Source: an uncultured Flammeovirgaceae bacterium
GTDB lineage: Bacteria; Bacteroidota; Bacteroidia; Cytophagales; Cyclobacteriaceae
Length of the DNA: 5,866 bases
Direction of reading: 5' to 3'
Assembly: GCA_946480685.1 (NCBI GenBank)
Contig: CAMLLI010000317.1
Span: 1 to 5,866, forward strand
Shown: positions 1 through 5,203 of the stretch, piece after piece
Layout of the letters: the number at the start of each line of letters is the position of its first letter
How positions within the stretch are numbered: position 1 is the stretch's first letter
Notes under the pieces: model-generated
The model's database searches: none
Told to the model about the DNA's origin: nothing
The model's input: the letters and a program-made list of their open reading frames with translations, nothing else
Position numbers and translations under genes: made by a program

Positions 1-254
1 GTAACAAGTATAAACGGACCTTTAAAGCCGGCTTGTTTGCAGATCTTCAGAGCCTCCTGCGAGTTGAACTGAGGCAATGCGTGATCGGATAAAATAATAT
101 CTGGACTATATTCCGCGAGAGCTTTTACGAACTCGTCACGGGTGTCTACATTAACGCTGGTATAATCAATCCCGTCTTTTGTTAATGTACGATTGATGAG
201 GCCGGCATCTTCTTCCCGGTCTTCCAGCATCAGAATTTTCAGTTTTCTATCCAT
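1..254 (-). CDS. Receiver-domain protein, N-terminal part (probable receiver-PAS-histidine kinase), cut by window edge
   Basis: I translated this from the minus strand: start codon ATG at 254-252, beginning MDRKLKILMLEDREEDAGLI, open to base 1 (84 complete codons). It is a CheY-like phosphoacceptor domain: acidic pair E11-D12 after the first hydrophobic strand, and phosphoacceptor D57 in ILSDHALPQF at the end of strand 3. The strand-4 segment PFILVT is reached at the edge. The VDTRDEF...AL and LSDHALPQFN wording resembles receivers found at the N terminus of PAS-containing sensor kinases in Bacteroidota, so the full protein probably continues into PAS and kinase domains; that is inference, since only the receiver is visible. 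A GGAG lies 9 bases before the ATG, which supports this start. The gene begins 29 bases after the stop of the upstream response regulator, suggesting a shared transcript and a phosphorelay partnership. Receiver assignment is firm; the rest of the protein is unknown. Confidence 0.88.
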   Translation of the reverse strand, partial: MDRKLKILMLEDREEDAGLINRTLTKDGIDYTSVNVDTRDEFVKALAEYSPDIILSDHALPQFNSQEALKICKQAGFKGPFILV

Positions 255-283
255 ACGCTACCACTCCATATTTTGATTACTGT

Positions 284-706
284 TTACTTAATCGGTGGCT
301 GGTTTAACAACAGCCAGAAAAATCCGATCTCGGAAACAGCATTTACAAATTTTTCAAATTCTACAGGCTTCACTATGTAGGCGTTAACACCTAATTTATA
401 CGTTTCAATAATATCTCGTTCTTCCTTCGATGAGGTTAATACTACCACCGGTATAATTTTTCGGTGTTCATCACTTTTAATCTTACGAAGTACTTCGATA
501 CCATCCACCTTGGGCATCTTTATATCGAGCAGAATGATCTTGGGAAGTGAACTGGTTTGTGAAGAAAATATAAAGTTAAGAGCCTCTTCTCCATCCTGTA
601 AATGCAAGAGATTATTAGCAAGGTTATGCTTCTTTAAAGCGCGTATCGTTAATTCTGCATCGTCCGGATTATCTTCTACCAGCAGAATCTCTACAATATT
701 GGTCAT
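284..706 (-). CDS. Single-domain response regulator (Rcp1-like CheY receiver)
   Basis: This 140-residue protein is a stand-alone receiver domain with no DNA-binding output domain. Visible landmarks are E11-D12 (metal-binding acidic pair, in [13 protein letters not shown]), phosphoacceptor D61 in [11 protein letters not shown], switch threonine T91 in VVLTSS, switch aromatic Y110 and conserved K113 in AYIVKP. The [16 protein letters not shown] opening and the length are those of the Rcp1 type (the partner of the cyanobacterial phytochrome Cph1), which relays phosphate through protein contacts rather than by binding DNA. It is cytoplasmic. The last residues ([12 protein letters not shown]) are hydrophobic; in this family the C-terminal helix can take part in dimerisation. 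The next gene downstream starts 29 bases on and encodes another receiver, so the two probably act in one phosphorelay. No clear Bacteroidota promoter motif was found in the 100 bases upstream of the start. The specific stimulus cannot be read from the sequence. Confidence 0.93.
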   Translation of the reverse strand: MTNIVEILLVEDNPDDAELTIRALKKHNLANNLLHLQDGEEALNFIFSSQTSSLPKIILLDIKMPKVDGIEVLRKIKSDEHRKIIPVVVLTSSKEERDIIETYKLGVNAYIVKPVEFEKFVNAVSEIGFFWLLLNQPPIK

Positions 707-1369
707 AAGGGTAGTTTAGTGTTTGGGTGAAGTCCTGCAAAAAGTGGAAGATATACTCTCATATATTTTACCATGCATCCAATGTATTTATACCATACCG
801 GGGCGTTTATTGGACAGACTCCCGCCAACCATGTCCATAGGCCCCGAAAATTTTGTGCCCGGTATACATCTCCACAAGTGTAGTGCCCCTGTAATACCAA
901 CATAACAAGTAAAGGCGCATATCCCTACCGTTATTTTGCTGCCGGAAATACAGTGAGCCCCCCTGCATTGAACTACATTTTACAATTGTGAGAATTTGCT
1001 ATAGTATGGGCACACTTAACGTGTGCTATAGATGTAAAATGCTGCCTGACGGCAATTCCTGCAACAAACTTGTATTTAAACGGTTCAGGCAAACAATATA
1101 CAGTATAAAACACCCTTGCGAAGATGGTTGTCAACAACAAGCCCGCATCAGCGTGTTGATAAAAATATAGTCTTATCTTCTGCATGCAAAAAGTACACAA
1201 TAGTTTTAACGGCCATCGGTATATCTAACTTATCCAATAATTAAAACAATTAGAAATGTTTTTAATCTGAATTGACTGCGAACTAACCTGAGTCATGTAA
1301 TAAATCGACTCACTTTTGAAACCGACAACATTGAGAAACAATAAATTTTCAGTAAAAACAACGAAATAC
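707..1369. other. Long intergenic region without a credible protein gene
   Basis: No reading frame here looks real. The open frames (for example 723-905 plus, 973-1200 minus, 1225-1416 minus) are short, their products are rich in Cys, Tyr and His without domain pattern, frames on opposite strands overlap each other, and one runs through the terminator at 1370-1405. The region does contain dyads: a long imperfect inverted repeat at 976-1041 (listed separately); ATACCGGG at 795-802 with its complement at 858-865; TGCCTGA at 1043-1049 with TCAGGCA at 1085-1091; TGAGTC at 1289-1294 with GACTCA at 1307-1312; and the 8-base palindromes ACAATTGT (982-989) and TGCATGCA (1181-1188). Its minus-strand left end must carry the leader of the response regulator gene. 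It may also hold a small RNA or the remains of a decayed gene; neither is shown. Confidence 0.6.
976..1041. repeat. Long imperfect inverted repeat (three nested arm pairs)
   Basis: Three arm pairs nest around one centre. The outer pair is CATTTTACA (976-984) with TGTAAAATG (1033-1041), a perfect 9-base match. The middle pair is CTATAG (999-1004) with CTATAG (1026-1031), sharing C1026 with the inner pair. The inner pair is GCACAC (1010-1015) with GTGTGC (1021-1026) around the loop TTAAC (1016-1020). The left arm carries extra unpaired bases (985-998 and 1005-1009) against almost none on the right, so the hairpin is asymmetric. There is no T-run after it, so it is not an intrinsic terminator. 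It could be a structured RNA, a protein-binding site or a relic of a small repeat element. The pairing is seen directly; any function is unknown. Confidence 0.6.
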
Positions 1370-1405
1370 AAAAAAAGCACCCCTGAATACAGGAGTGCTT
1401 TTTTT
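1370..1405 (-). terminator. Rho-independent terminator of the OmpA-family gene, symmetric and potentially bidirectional
   Basis: A 16-base stem (1370-1385 with 1390-1405) closes on the loop AATA (1386-1389), with one mismatch (C1381 opposite A1394). The stem has a GC-containing core, GCAC-CCTG with its complement, flanked by seven A on the left and seven T on the right. Read on the minus strand the hairpin begins 27 bases after the stop codon of the OmpA-family gene and ends in a run of U, so it terminates that gene. Because the flanks are symmetric it would also stop transcription arriving on the plus strand, although no plus-strand gene precedes it. Confidence 0.9.
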
Positions 1406-1432
1406 CTTCCTTTCATTAAAAAGTAGTTGCCG

Positions 1433-3025
1433 TTATAGCTTTTTAATGATGAACTCGACCCGGCGGTTCAGTTGGCGAGTCTCTTCATTATCGTTATTGG
1501 CAATGGGCATAGCGCCTCCATAGCCCTTTCCGGAAATGCGTTTCTTATCAATTCCCTTCTCGGTAAGATACTCTTTTACCTTATCAACACGAGCCTGCGA
1601 AAGTTTTACATTCTGTGCCGGTATACCACGGTTATCGGTGTGGCCTGCCAGTTCGATCTTCACATTGGGATTCGATTTGAGGAAAGAAATCACCATATCC
1701 AATTCATCGTATGATTGAGGGAGCAGGATTGTCTTACCTTGCTCGAACAAAACGTTCTTCAGATTTACCGTTGTACCTACTTCAACCGGCTGTAGTTTGA
1801 AATTCATTTCCAGCTCCTTCATTTCATACGCTTTTATATCGAGCTTTTCCAATGAACTTACATATCCCGGAGCTTCAATCTTTACCACATACTCACTTAT
1901 GGCCGGTACGATCAGCGAGTAACCGGCCTCTACCCCGGCCGTTGCGCCTTTCTCCTGGCGCGTGGTTGCAGCTGCCGTAAATGTAATCTTAGCCTGAACA
2001 AACTCGTTCGTCTTTGCATTGATCACTTTACCATATACACGAACACTGTTGTCAGGAACAGCCGGCGTTGTTACCGGAGGCGCTGTCTTCTGTACAGCAG
2101 CCACTGCGTTGGTTGTATCTTTTGGTGCAGGCGGTTGATCGCTGCGCTTGTGCATCTTTACATCACCATAGCCATCGCTGTTTTTGGTACTCGTAAAAAG
2201 CGAGAACTCCTGTGAAGCATAATCATGATAATATAGATCACGACCTTCTGTGTTGATTGTCGGACCGAGGTTTACGGGCTCTGACCAATTCAGCCAGGTA
2301 TCATCCAGGCGTGATGAGGAGTATATATCAAAACTTCCGAATCCCTTGCGACCGTTGCTGGAGAAATATAGCGTACGTCCGTCATCGCTGAGAGACGGTG
2401 ACAATTCCTGGAACTGTGTATTGATTACCGCGCCGAGGTTACGTGGTTCAGACCACTTGCCATTGCTGTCTTTCAATGTTATATACAGGTCTTCAACGCC
2501 ACGGGTACCGTACGTTTCGGCCGAGAACACGAAAGCACTTTCATTCGGTAAAATATACCCGCTGAGTGATTCCGATTTATTCTGGAAATAGGGAATGCTG
2601 ATGTTCTCCGGAGCAGACCAGTCGCTACCGCTGCGTCTTGCTACTGCTATACCTTGCGTGCGGGCCTGGCCGGCAGCATCATAATGACTTAATAGAAAGA
2701 GATTGTTTCCGTTATCAGAGAAACCGGCAACACCATTGAAGCCGCGGTTATTCAGGTGAGGTCCGGCATGGATTGGTGCCGACCACTGATTGTTTTCATT
2801 GAGCACGGAGTACCATATATCACCGGGATCTTTCTTACCACCTGCATTGCCGGGATGATTGGCAATAGTAACATAGAGCGTTCGTCCATCAGGACTGATG
2901 ATCGGGTCGAGCTCATCATATGGTGAGTTTAACAAATCAAAGGTGCCGGTTGAATCAGCAACCATCGGTTGGCCGATCGACATGAATGTTAAAAGCAGAA
3001 GCAGTACAGAACTAAAAAGGCGCAT
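1433..3025 (-). CDS. OmpA-family envelope protein with PD40 repeats and carboxypeptidase-regulatory-like domain
   Basis: This 530-residue protein begins with a signal peptide (MRLFSSVLLLLLTF, likely cut after A23 in PMVA-DS; no lipobox cysteine), so it is exported to the periplasm or outer membrane. Residues 30-295 look like a beta-propeller of PD40/TolB type: the phrases ELDPIISPDGRTLYV (38-52) and ELSPSLSDDGRTLYFSS (207-223) are typical PD40 repeats, and four WSAP/WSEP motifs recur at 81, 136, 191 and 247. A Pro/Ala/Thr-rich linker (298-323) leads to a carboxypeptidase-regulatory-like domain (about 328-412). The C terminus (about 417-530) is an OmpA domain with GHTDN and LSQAR; D464 and R479 have the spacing of the pair that binds diaminopimelate of peptidoglycan, and NRRVEF follows. 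It should tether the outer envelope to the cell wall. The domain order matches PorE of the type IX secretion system apart from the missing TPR region, so a role near that machinery is possible but unproven. It has its own promoter motif and terminator and is probably monocistronic. Confidence 0.92.
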   Translation of the reverse strand: MRLFSSVLLLLLTFMSIGQPMVADSTGTFDLLNSPYDELDPIISPDGRTLYVTIANHPGNAGGKKDPGDIWYSVLNENNQWSAPIHAGPHLNNRGFNGVAGFSDNGNNLFLLSHYDAAGQARTQGIAVARRSGSDWSAPENISIPYFQNKSESLSGYILPNESAFVFSAETYGTRGVEDLYITLKDSNGKWSEPRNLGAVINTQFQELSPSLSDDGRTLYFSSNGRKGFGSFDIYSSSRLDDTWLNWSEPVNLGPTINTEGRDLYYHDYASQEFSLFTSTKNSDGYGDVKMHKRSDQPPAPKDTTNAVAAVQKTAPPVTTPAVPDNSVRVYGKVINAKTNEFVQAKITFTAAATTRQEKGATAGVEAGYSLIVPAISEYVVKIEAPGYVSSLEKLDIKAYEMKELEMNFKLQPVEVGTTVNLKNVLFEQGKTILLPQSYDELDMVISFLKSNPNVKIELAGHTDNRGIPAQNVKLSQARVDKVKEYLTEKGIDKKRISGKGYGGAMPIANNDNEETRQLNRRVEFIIKKL

Positions 3026-3045
3026 ACTCCACTAAGACTAAACTT

Positions 3046-3053
3046 CAAATATA
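3046..3053 (-). promoter_or_regulatory. Bacteroidota -7 promoter element for the OmpA-family gene
   Basis: Read on the minus strand this is TATATTTG, a full match to the Bacteroidota consensus TAnnTTTG. It lies 20 bases upstream of the start codon at 3025, which leaves a short leader of plausible length. No TTG is visible at the usual -33 distance, so the assignment rests on the -7 octamer and its position. Confidence 0.6.
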
Positions 3054-3132
3054 CTATTTACCTGTTAATTGGTGAGGCTAACCGGGTGATAATCTTCTGT
3101 ATGGCTTGCTTACCAGGAAGCGATCTATACTT

Positions 3133-3723
3133 TTATTTACTAACCCATTTACTTCCCCGGATGGTAAACCGCCACGGAAGTCTGGCATCTTCACCGGCAT
3201 AATCTATACCGATGCGGGCGCTGGCCTCGATGTTACCAGCAGAAATTTTCTTCCCTGTATCCTCTATCCAAACTTCGTTGTCGAGCAGGAATTTTCCATT
3301 CAACTTTCTGTCAATGCCCAAAGCTTTAGTTAGTTTACCCGGACCAGAGGTCAGGTGAAACGGATTAGCAAGTGTGCCCCGTCTCATCTCCATCTCTTTT
3401 ACACCATGCACCGGCTCGAGCGCACGTATCAATACAGCCTCCGCTATACCCGTTTTGTTCGTCACTACATTAAAGAGATTGTGCATACCATAACACAGGT
3501 ATACATACGCATAGCCACCCTTCTCGAACATGATCGCATTGCGTTGTGTCTTGCGTGCTTCATACGCGTGACAGCCCCGCTCCTTCCATGAGTATGCTTC
3601 CGTCTCTACAATCATACCGCTGGTAACAACACCGGCTATCTTTGTAACGAGCACTTTCCCAAGGAGTTCGCGCGCAATCTTTACTACATCAGCCCGCTGG
3701 TAAAAACTTTCAGGAAGTATCAT
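3133..3723 (-). CDS. mpg: 3-methyladenine DNA glycosylase, Mpg/AAG family
   Basis: This base-excision repair enzyme removes alkylated purines such as 3-methyladenine, and often hypoxanthine, from DNA by cutting the N-glycosidic bond. The protein has 196 residues, the usual size for bacterial members, and appears complete. By alignment from memory with human AAG, the active-site residues are present: E42 in VETEAY (general base, human E125), Y44 (Y127), H52 (H136), Y75 in YVYLCYG (Y159), N85 in LFNVVT (N169) and R100 in VLIRALEP (R182). Y44, H52 and Y75 form the pocket holding the flipped base, and N85 helps exclude guanine. There is no signal peptide, as expected for a cytoplasmic enzyme. It lies upstream of the OmpA-family gene on the same strand, but the 107-base gap and that gene's own promoter motif argue against a functional operon. 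Upstream it diverges from the DUF2911 gene. No adaptive-response (Ada-like) gene is in view, and I found no clear terminator after its stop. Confidence 0.96.
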   Translation of the reverse strand: MILPESFYQRADVVKIARELLGKVLVTKIAGVVTSGMIVETEAYSWKERGCHAYEARKTQRNAIMFEKGGYAYVYLCYGMHNLFNVVTNKTGIAEAVLIRALEPVHGVKEMEMRRGTLANPFHLTSGPGKLTKALGIDRKLNGKFLLDNEVWIEDTGKKISAGNIEASARIGIDYAGEDARLPWRFTIRGSKWVSK

Positions 3724-3780
3724 GTTTACTTTACTGATCCGATTAACTCTTTTTTAACAATGCCAATTCAAAACCTTGTT

Positions 3781-3788
3781 TAACTTTG
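3781..3788 (+). promoter_or_regulatory. Bacteroidota -7 promoter element for the DUF2911 gene
   Basis: The octamer TAACTTTG matches TAnnTTTG and lies 38 bases before the chosen start codon at 3827. It sits in the divergent gap (3724-3826) between the glycosylase and the DUF2911 gene. A good -33 TTG at the usual distance is not visible. Its position also argues against the earlier in-frame ATG at 3776, which would lie upstream of the transcription start. Confidence 0.55.
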
Positions 3789-3826
3789 GCCCTCTAAAAA
3801 CTCAAAACAACCAAAAATATACCACC

Positions 3827-4675
3827 ATGAAAAAATTATTACTGATTGTTTTAGTCATTATCGCGCACCTGTCTGAAGCACAGGTGGTGACTCCGGCTGC
3901 GAGCCCTGCCGGTTCAGTGTCTACAACGATAGGTCTAACAGATGTAAAGATCAACTACTTCCGCCCGCGTGCAAAAGGAAGAAAGATATTCGGAACCGAT
4001 GCTTCTGTGCTGGTGCCTTATGGAAAGATCTGGAGAACAGGCGCGAACAGCGGAACCAGAATCTCTTTCTCTGACGATGTAAAAGTTGAAGGTGTTGCTG
4101 TACCAAAAGGTGAATACCTGTTGCTGACCTGGCCTGATGCCAACGAGTGGACTGTTGTATTATCGAAAGATGTAGCATTGGGTGGTAACACCGGCAAGTA
4201 CGATAAAGCGAATGATGCTGCAAGCTTCAAAGTAAAGCCAGCCAAGCTTACTGAAAAAGTAGAAACGTTTACCATCAACATTGGTGATATCAGCGATGAT
4301 AACAAGAGCGGTAAAGTACAACTGGCTTGGGAAAACACTTCCGTGAAATTTACCATCACAACAGACTTCGAAGCGAAAGTGATGAAGTCGATTGAAGAAA
4401 ACACCAAAGTAAGCCCGAGCAACTATTTCCAGGCAGCAGTATACTATCTTGAAAACAAGAAAGATCTGAAGCAGGCATTGGAGTGGGTTAACAAAGCTGC
4501 AGAAGGTATGAACAGTCCATTCTGGGTATTATACCAGAAGGCAAGAATTCAGAAAGAACTGGGCGACAAAAAAGGTGCTGCTGAAACGGCTACTGCCTCC
4601 TTGGCAAAAGCAAAAGAAGCTGACAACCGCGACTACCAGATGATGAACGAAGAACTGCTGAAATCATTGAAGTAA
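3827..4675 (+). CDS. Secreted DUF2911 protein with C-terminal TPR-like region
   Basis: The protein has 282 residues when started at 3827. An in-frame ATG at 3776 exists, but it would put a 17-residue polar extension before the signal peptide and precedes the promoter motif. The signal peptide is MKKLLLIVLVIIAHLSEA, probably cut before Q19, so the protein is exported to the periplasm or beyond. Residues about 25-170 are DUF2911, recognised from the family phrases TIGLTDVKINYFRPRAKGRK, VPYGKIWRTGAN, ISFSDDVKVEG, VPKGEYLLLTWP, EWTVVLSK, and a closing AWENTSVKFTI. DUF2911 has no established biochemical function that I know of. Residues about 195-280 are helical with two probable TPR-like units (YFQAAVYYLENKKDLKQALE and FWVLYQKARIQKELGDKKGA), suggesting a protein-protein contact. 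Gly-Lys-Asn-rich composition fits a periplasmic protein. The gene has its own -7 motif and an intrinsic terminator, so it is likely a single transcription unit. Confidence 0.9.
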   Translation: MKKLLLIVLVIIAHLSEAQVVTPAASPAGSVSTTIGLTDVKINYFRPRAKGRKIFGTDASVLVPYGKIWRTGANSGTRISFSDDVKVEGVAVPKGEYLLLTWPDANEWTVVLSKDVALGGNTGKYDKANDAASFKVKPAKLTEKVETFTINIGDISDDNKSGKVQLAWENTSVKFTITTDFEAKVMKSIEENTKVSPSNYFQAAVYYLENKKDLKQALEWVNKAAEGMNSPFWVLYQKARIQKELGDKKGAAETATASLAKAKEADNRDYQMMNEELLKSLK

Positions 4676-4697
4676 TAATGGCTGATGAGTATATTTA
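4667..4697 (+). promoter_or_regulatory. Possible promoter for the thioesterase gene, overlapping the DUF2911 gene end
   Basis: TTG at 4667-4669 is followed after 20 bases by TATATTTA at 4690-4697, one base off the -7 consensus TAnnTTTG; the spacing fits the Bacteroidota -33/-7 arrangement. Transcription from here would begin at about the base of the terminator hairpin at 4704, placing that hairpin in the leader of the thioesterase mRNA. The -7 segment also lies inside a small dyad, TGAGTA (4686-4691) with TACTCA (4696-4701). This is a weak, AT-rich match and may be chance. Confidence 0.25.
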
Positions 4698-4703
4698 CTC
4701 ACG

Positions 4704-4737
4704 AAGGCCACTGCTCCGGCGGTGGCTTTCTTTTTTT
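4704..4737 (+). terminator. Rho-independent terminator of the DUF2911 gene
   Basis: The stem pairs 4704-4713 with 4720-4729 (AAGGCCACTG with CGGTGGCTTT), ten pairs including two G-T wobbles, around the loop CTCCGG, followed by C and seven T (4731-4737). It begins 28 bases after the DUF2911 stop codon. A smaller 6-pair hairpin at 4686-4701 sits just before it. The T-run ends only 14 bases before the thioesterase start codon, so the two genes are separated by this element unless read-through occurs. Confidence 0.85.
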
Positions 4738-4751
4738 AACGATGTATACGT

Positions 4752-5141
4752 ATGGCAACACCCTTCGAACACAGAATTACAGTATCGGCTGAAGACATTG
4801 ATGAGCTTGGCCACGTTAACAATGTAGTATATGTGCGCTATATTCAGGAGGTAGCGGCAGCCCATTGGGATACCATCGCTTCTGCGGAACTGAAAGCTAA
4901 ATTTCTGTGGGTAGTGTTGCGTCATGAGATCGATTATCGTACACCGGCTTTCCGGCAGGATGAAATTATCGGAACAACGTGGGTTGGCGAAAGTCATGGA
5001 GCAAAGTTTGAACGCTTCGTAAAACTGGTACGCGCCTCGGATCAGAAAGTGCTGGCCGAATCAAAAACAATCTGGTGCATGCTTGATGCGAAGACCATGC
5101 GCCCCGCACGAATCACAGAAGATATAGTGAATATTTTATAA
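4752..5141 (+). CDS. Hotdog-fold acyl-CoA thioesterase (4HBT/YbgC-like)
   Basis: The protein has 129 residues, the usual size for a single hotdog domain, and no signal peptide, so it is cytoplasmic. The family signature is near the N terminus: DIDELGHVNNVVYVRYIQEV, with D17 at the position of the catalytic aspartate of the 4-hydroxybenzoyl-CoA thioesterase/YbgC group, then H21, N23, N24 and Y27 on the long central helix region. Later strands include RHEIDYRTPAF (about residues 57-67) and the ESKTIWCMLDAKTMRPARI end (about 103-121), typical of this family. Members hydrolyse acyl-CoA thioesters; the actual substrate cannot be told from the sequence. Start: the ATG at 4742 is out of frame, leaving 4752 as the natural start; an 8-base palindrome ATACGTAT (4746-4753) overlaps it, and no Shine-Dalgarno sequence is seen. 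The gene starts 14 bases after a terminator, so it relies on read-through or on a promoter inside the preceding gene's 3' region. The amidohydrolase gene follows after 62 bases. Confidence 0.92.
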   Translation: MATPFEHRITVSAEDIDELGHVNNVVYVRYIQEVAAAHWDTIASAELKAKFLWVVLRHEIDYRTPAFRQDEIIGTTWVGESHGAKFERFVKLVRASDQKVLAESKTIWCMLDAKTMRPARITEDIVNIL

Positions 5142-5203
5142 GCGGCTTTCGGCCTGTTGGCGGATGTCGTAATTTCAGAGTGTCAATCATCCCTTCTTGC
5201 ACC

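Noticed and set aside
795..865. Dyad ATACCGGG / CCCGGTAT as an operator or hairpin
   Set aside because: The arms are 55 bases apart and only 8 bases long; this can occur by chance and no further pairing supports it.
723..905. Open frames on both strands (723-905 plus and 703-903 minus) as small genes
   Set aside because: They overlap each other on opposite strands, have no recognisable domain and an unnatural composition, and lack promoter or ribosome-binding support.
973..1200. 75-residue minus-strand frame and the overlapping plus-strand frame 988-1170
   Set aside because: Both run through the inverted repeat at 976-1041, have Cys/Tyr/His-rich products and no family pattern.
1225..1416. 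63-residue minus-strand frame with a hydrophobic start
   Set aside because: Its first codons lie inside the terminator hairpin of the OmpA-family gene; the Lys-rich and Leu/Phe-rich start simply reflects the T- and A-runs.
2250..2591. 113-residue plus-strand frame inside the OmpA-family gene
   Set aside because: It is a shadow of the PD40 region on the other strand and has no domain of its own.
3026..3132. Terminator after the glycosylase gene
   Set aside because: Only short four-base dyads (for example GCTT with AAGC) are present and none is followed by a T-run on the minus strand.
3776..3826. Upstream in-frame ATG as the start of the DUF2911 gene
   Set aside because: It would add a polar extension before a good signal peptide and lies upstream of the promoter motif at 3781-3788.
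3951..4422. Minus-strand frames inside the DUF2911 gene
   Set aside because: They are shadows of a clear coding gene with strong family motifs on the plus strand.
5142..5203. Possible terminator or promoter between the thioesterase and amidohydrolase
   Set aside because: The only hairpin (GGC with GCC) has three pairs and no T-run, and the TAATTTCA-like segment matches the -7 consensus poorly with a TTG far too close.
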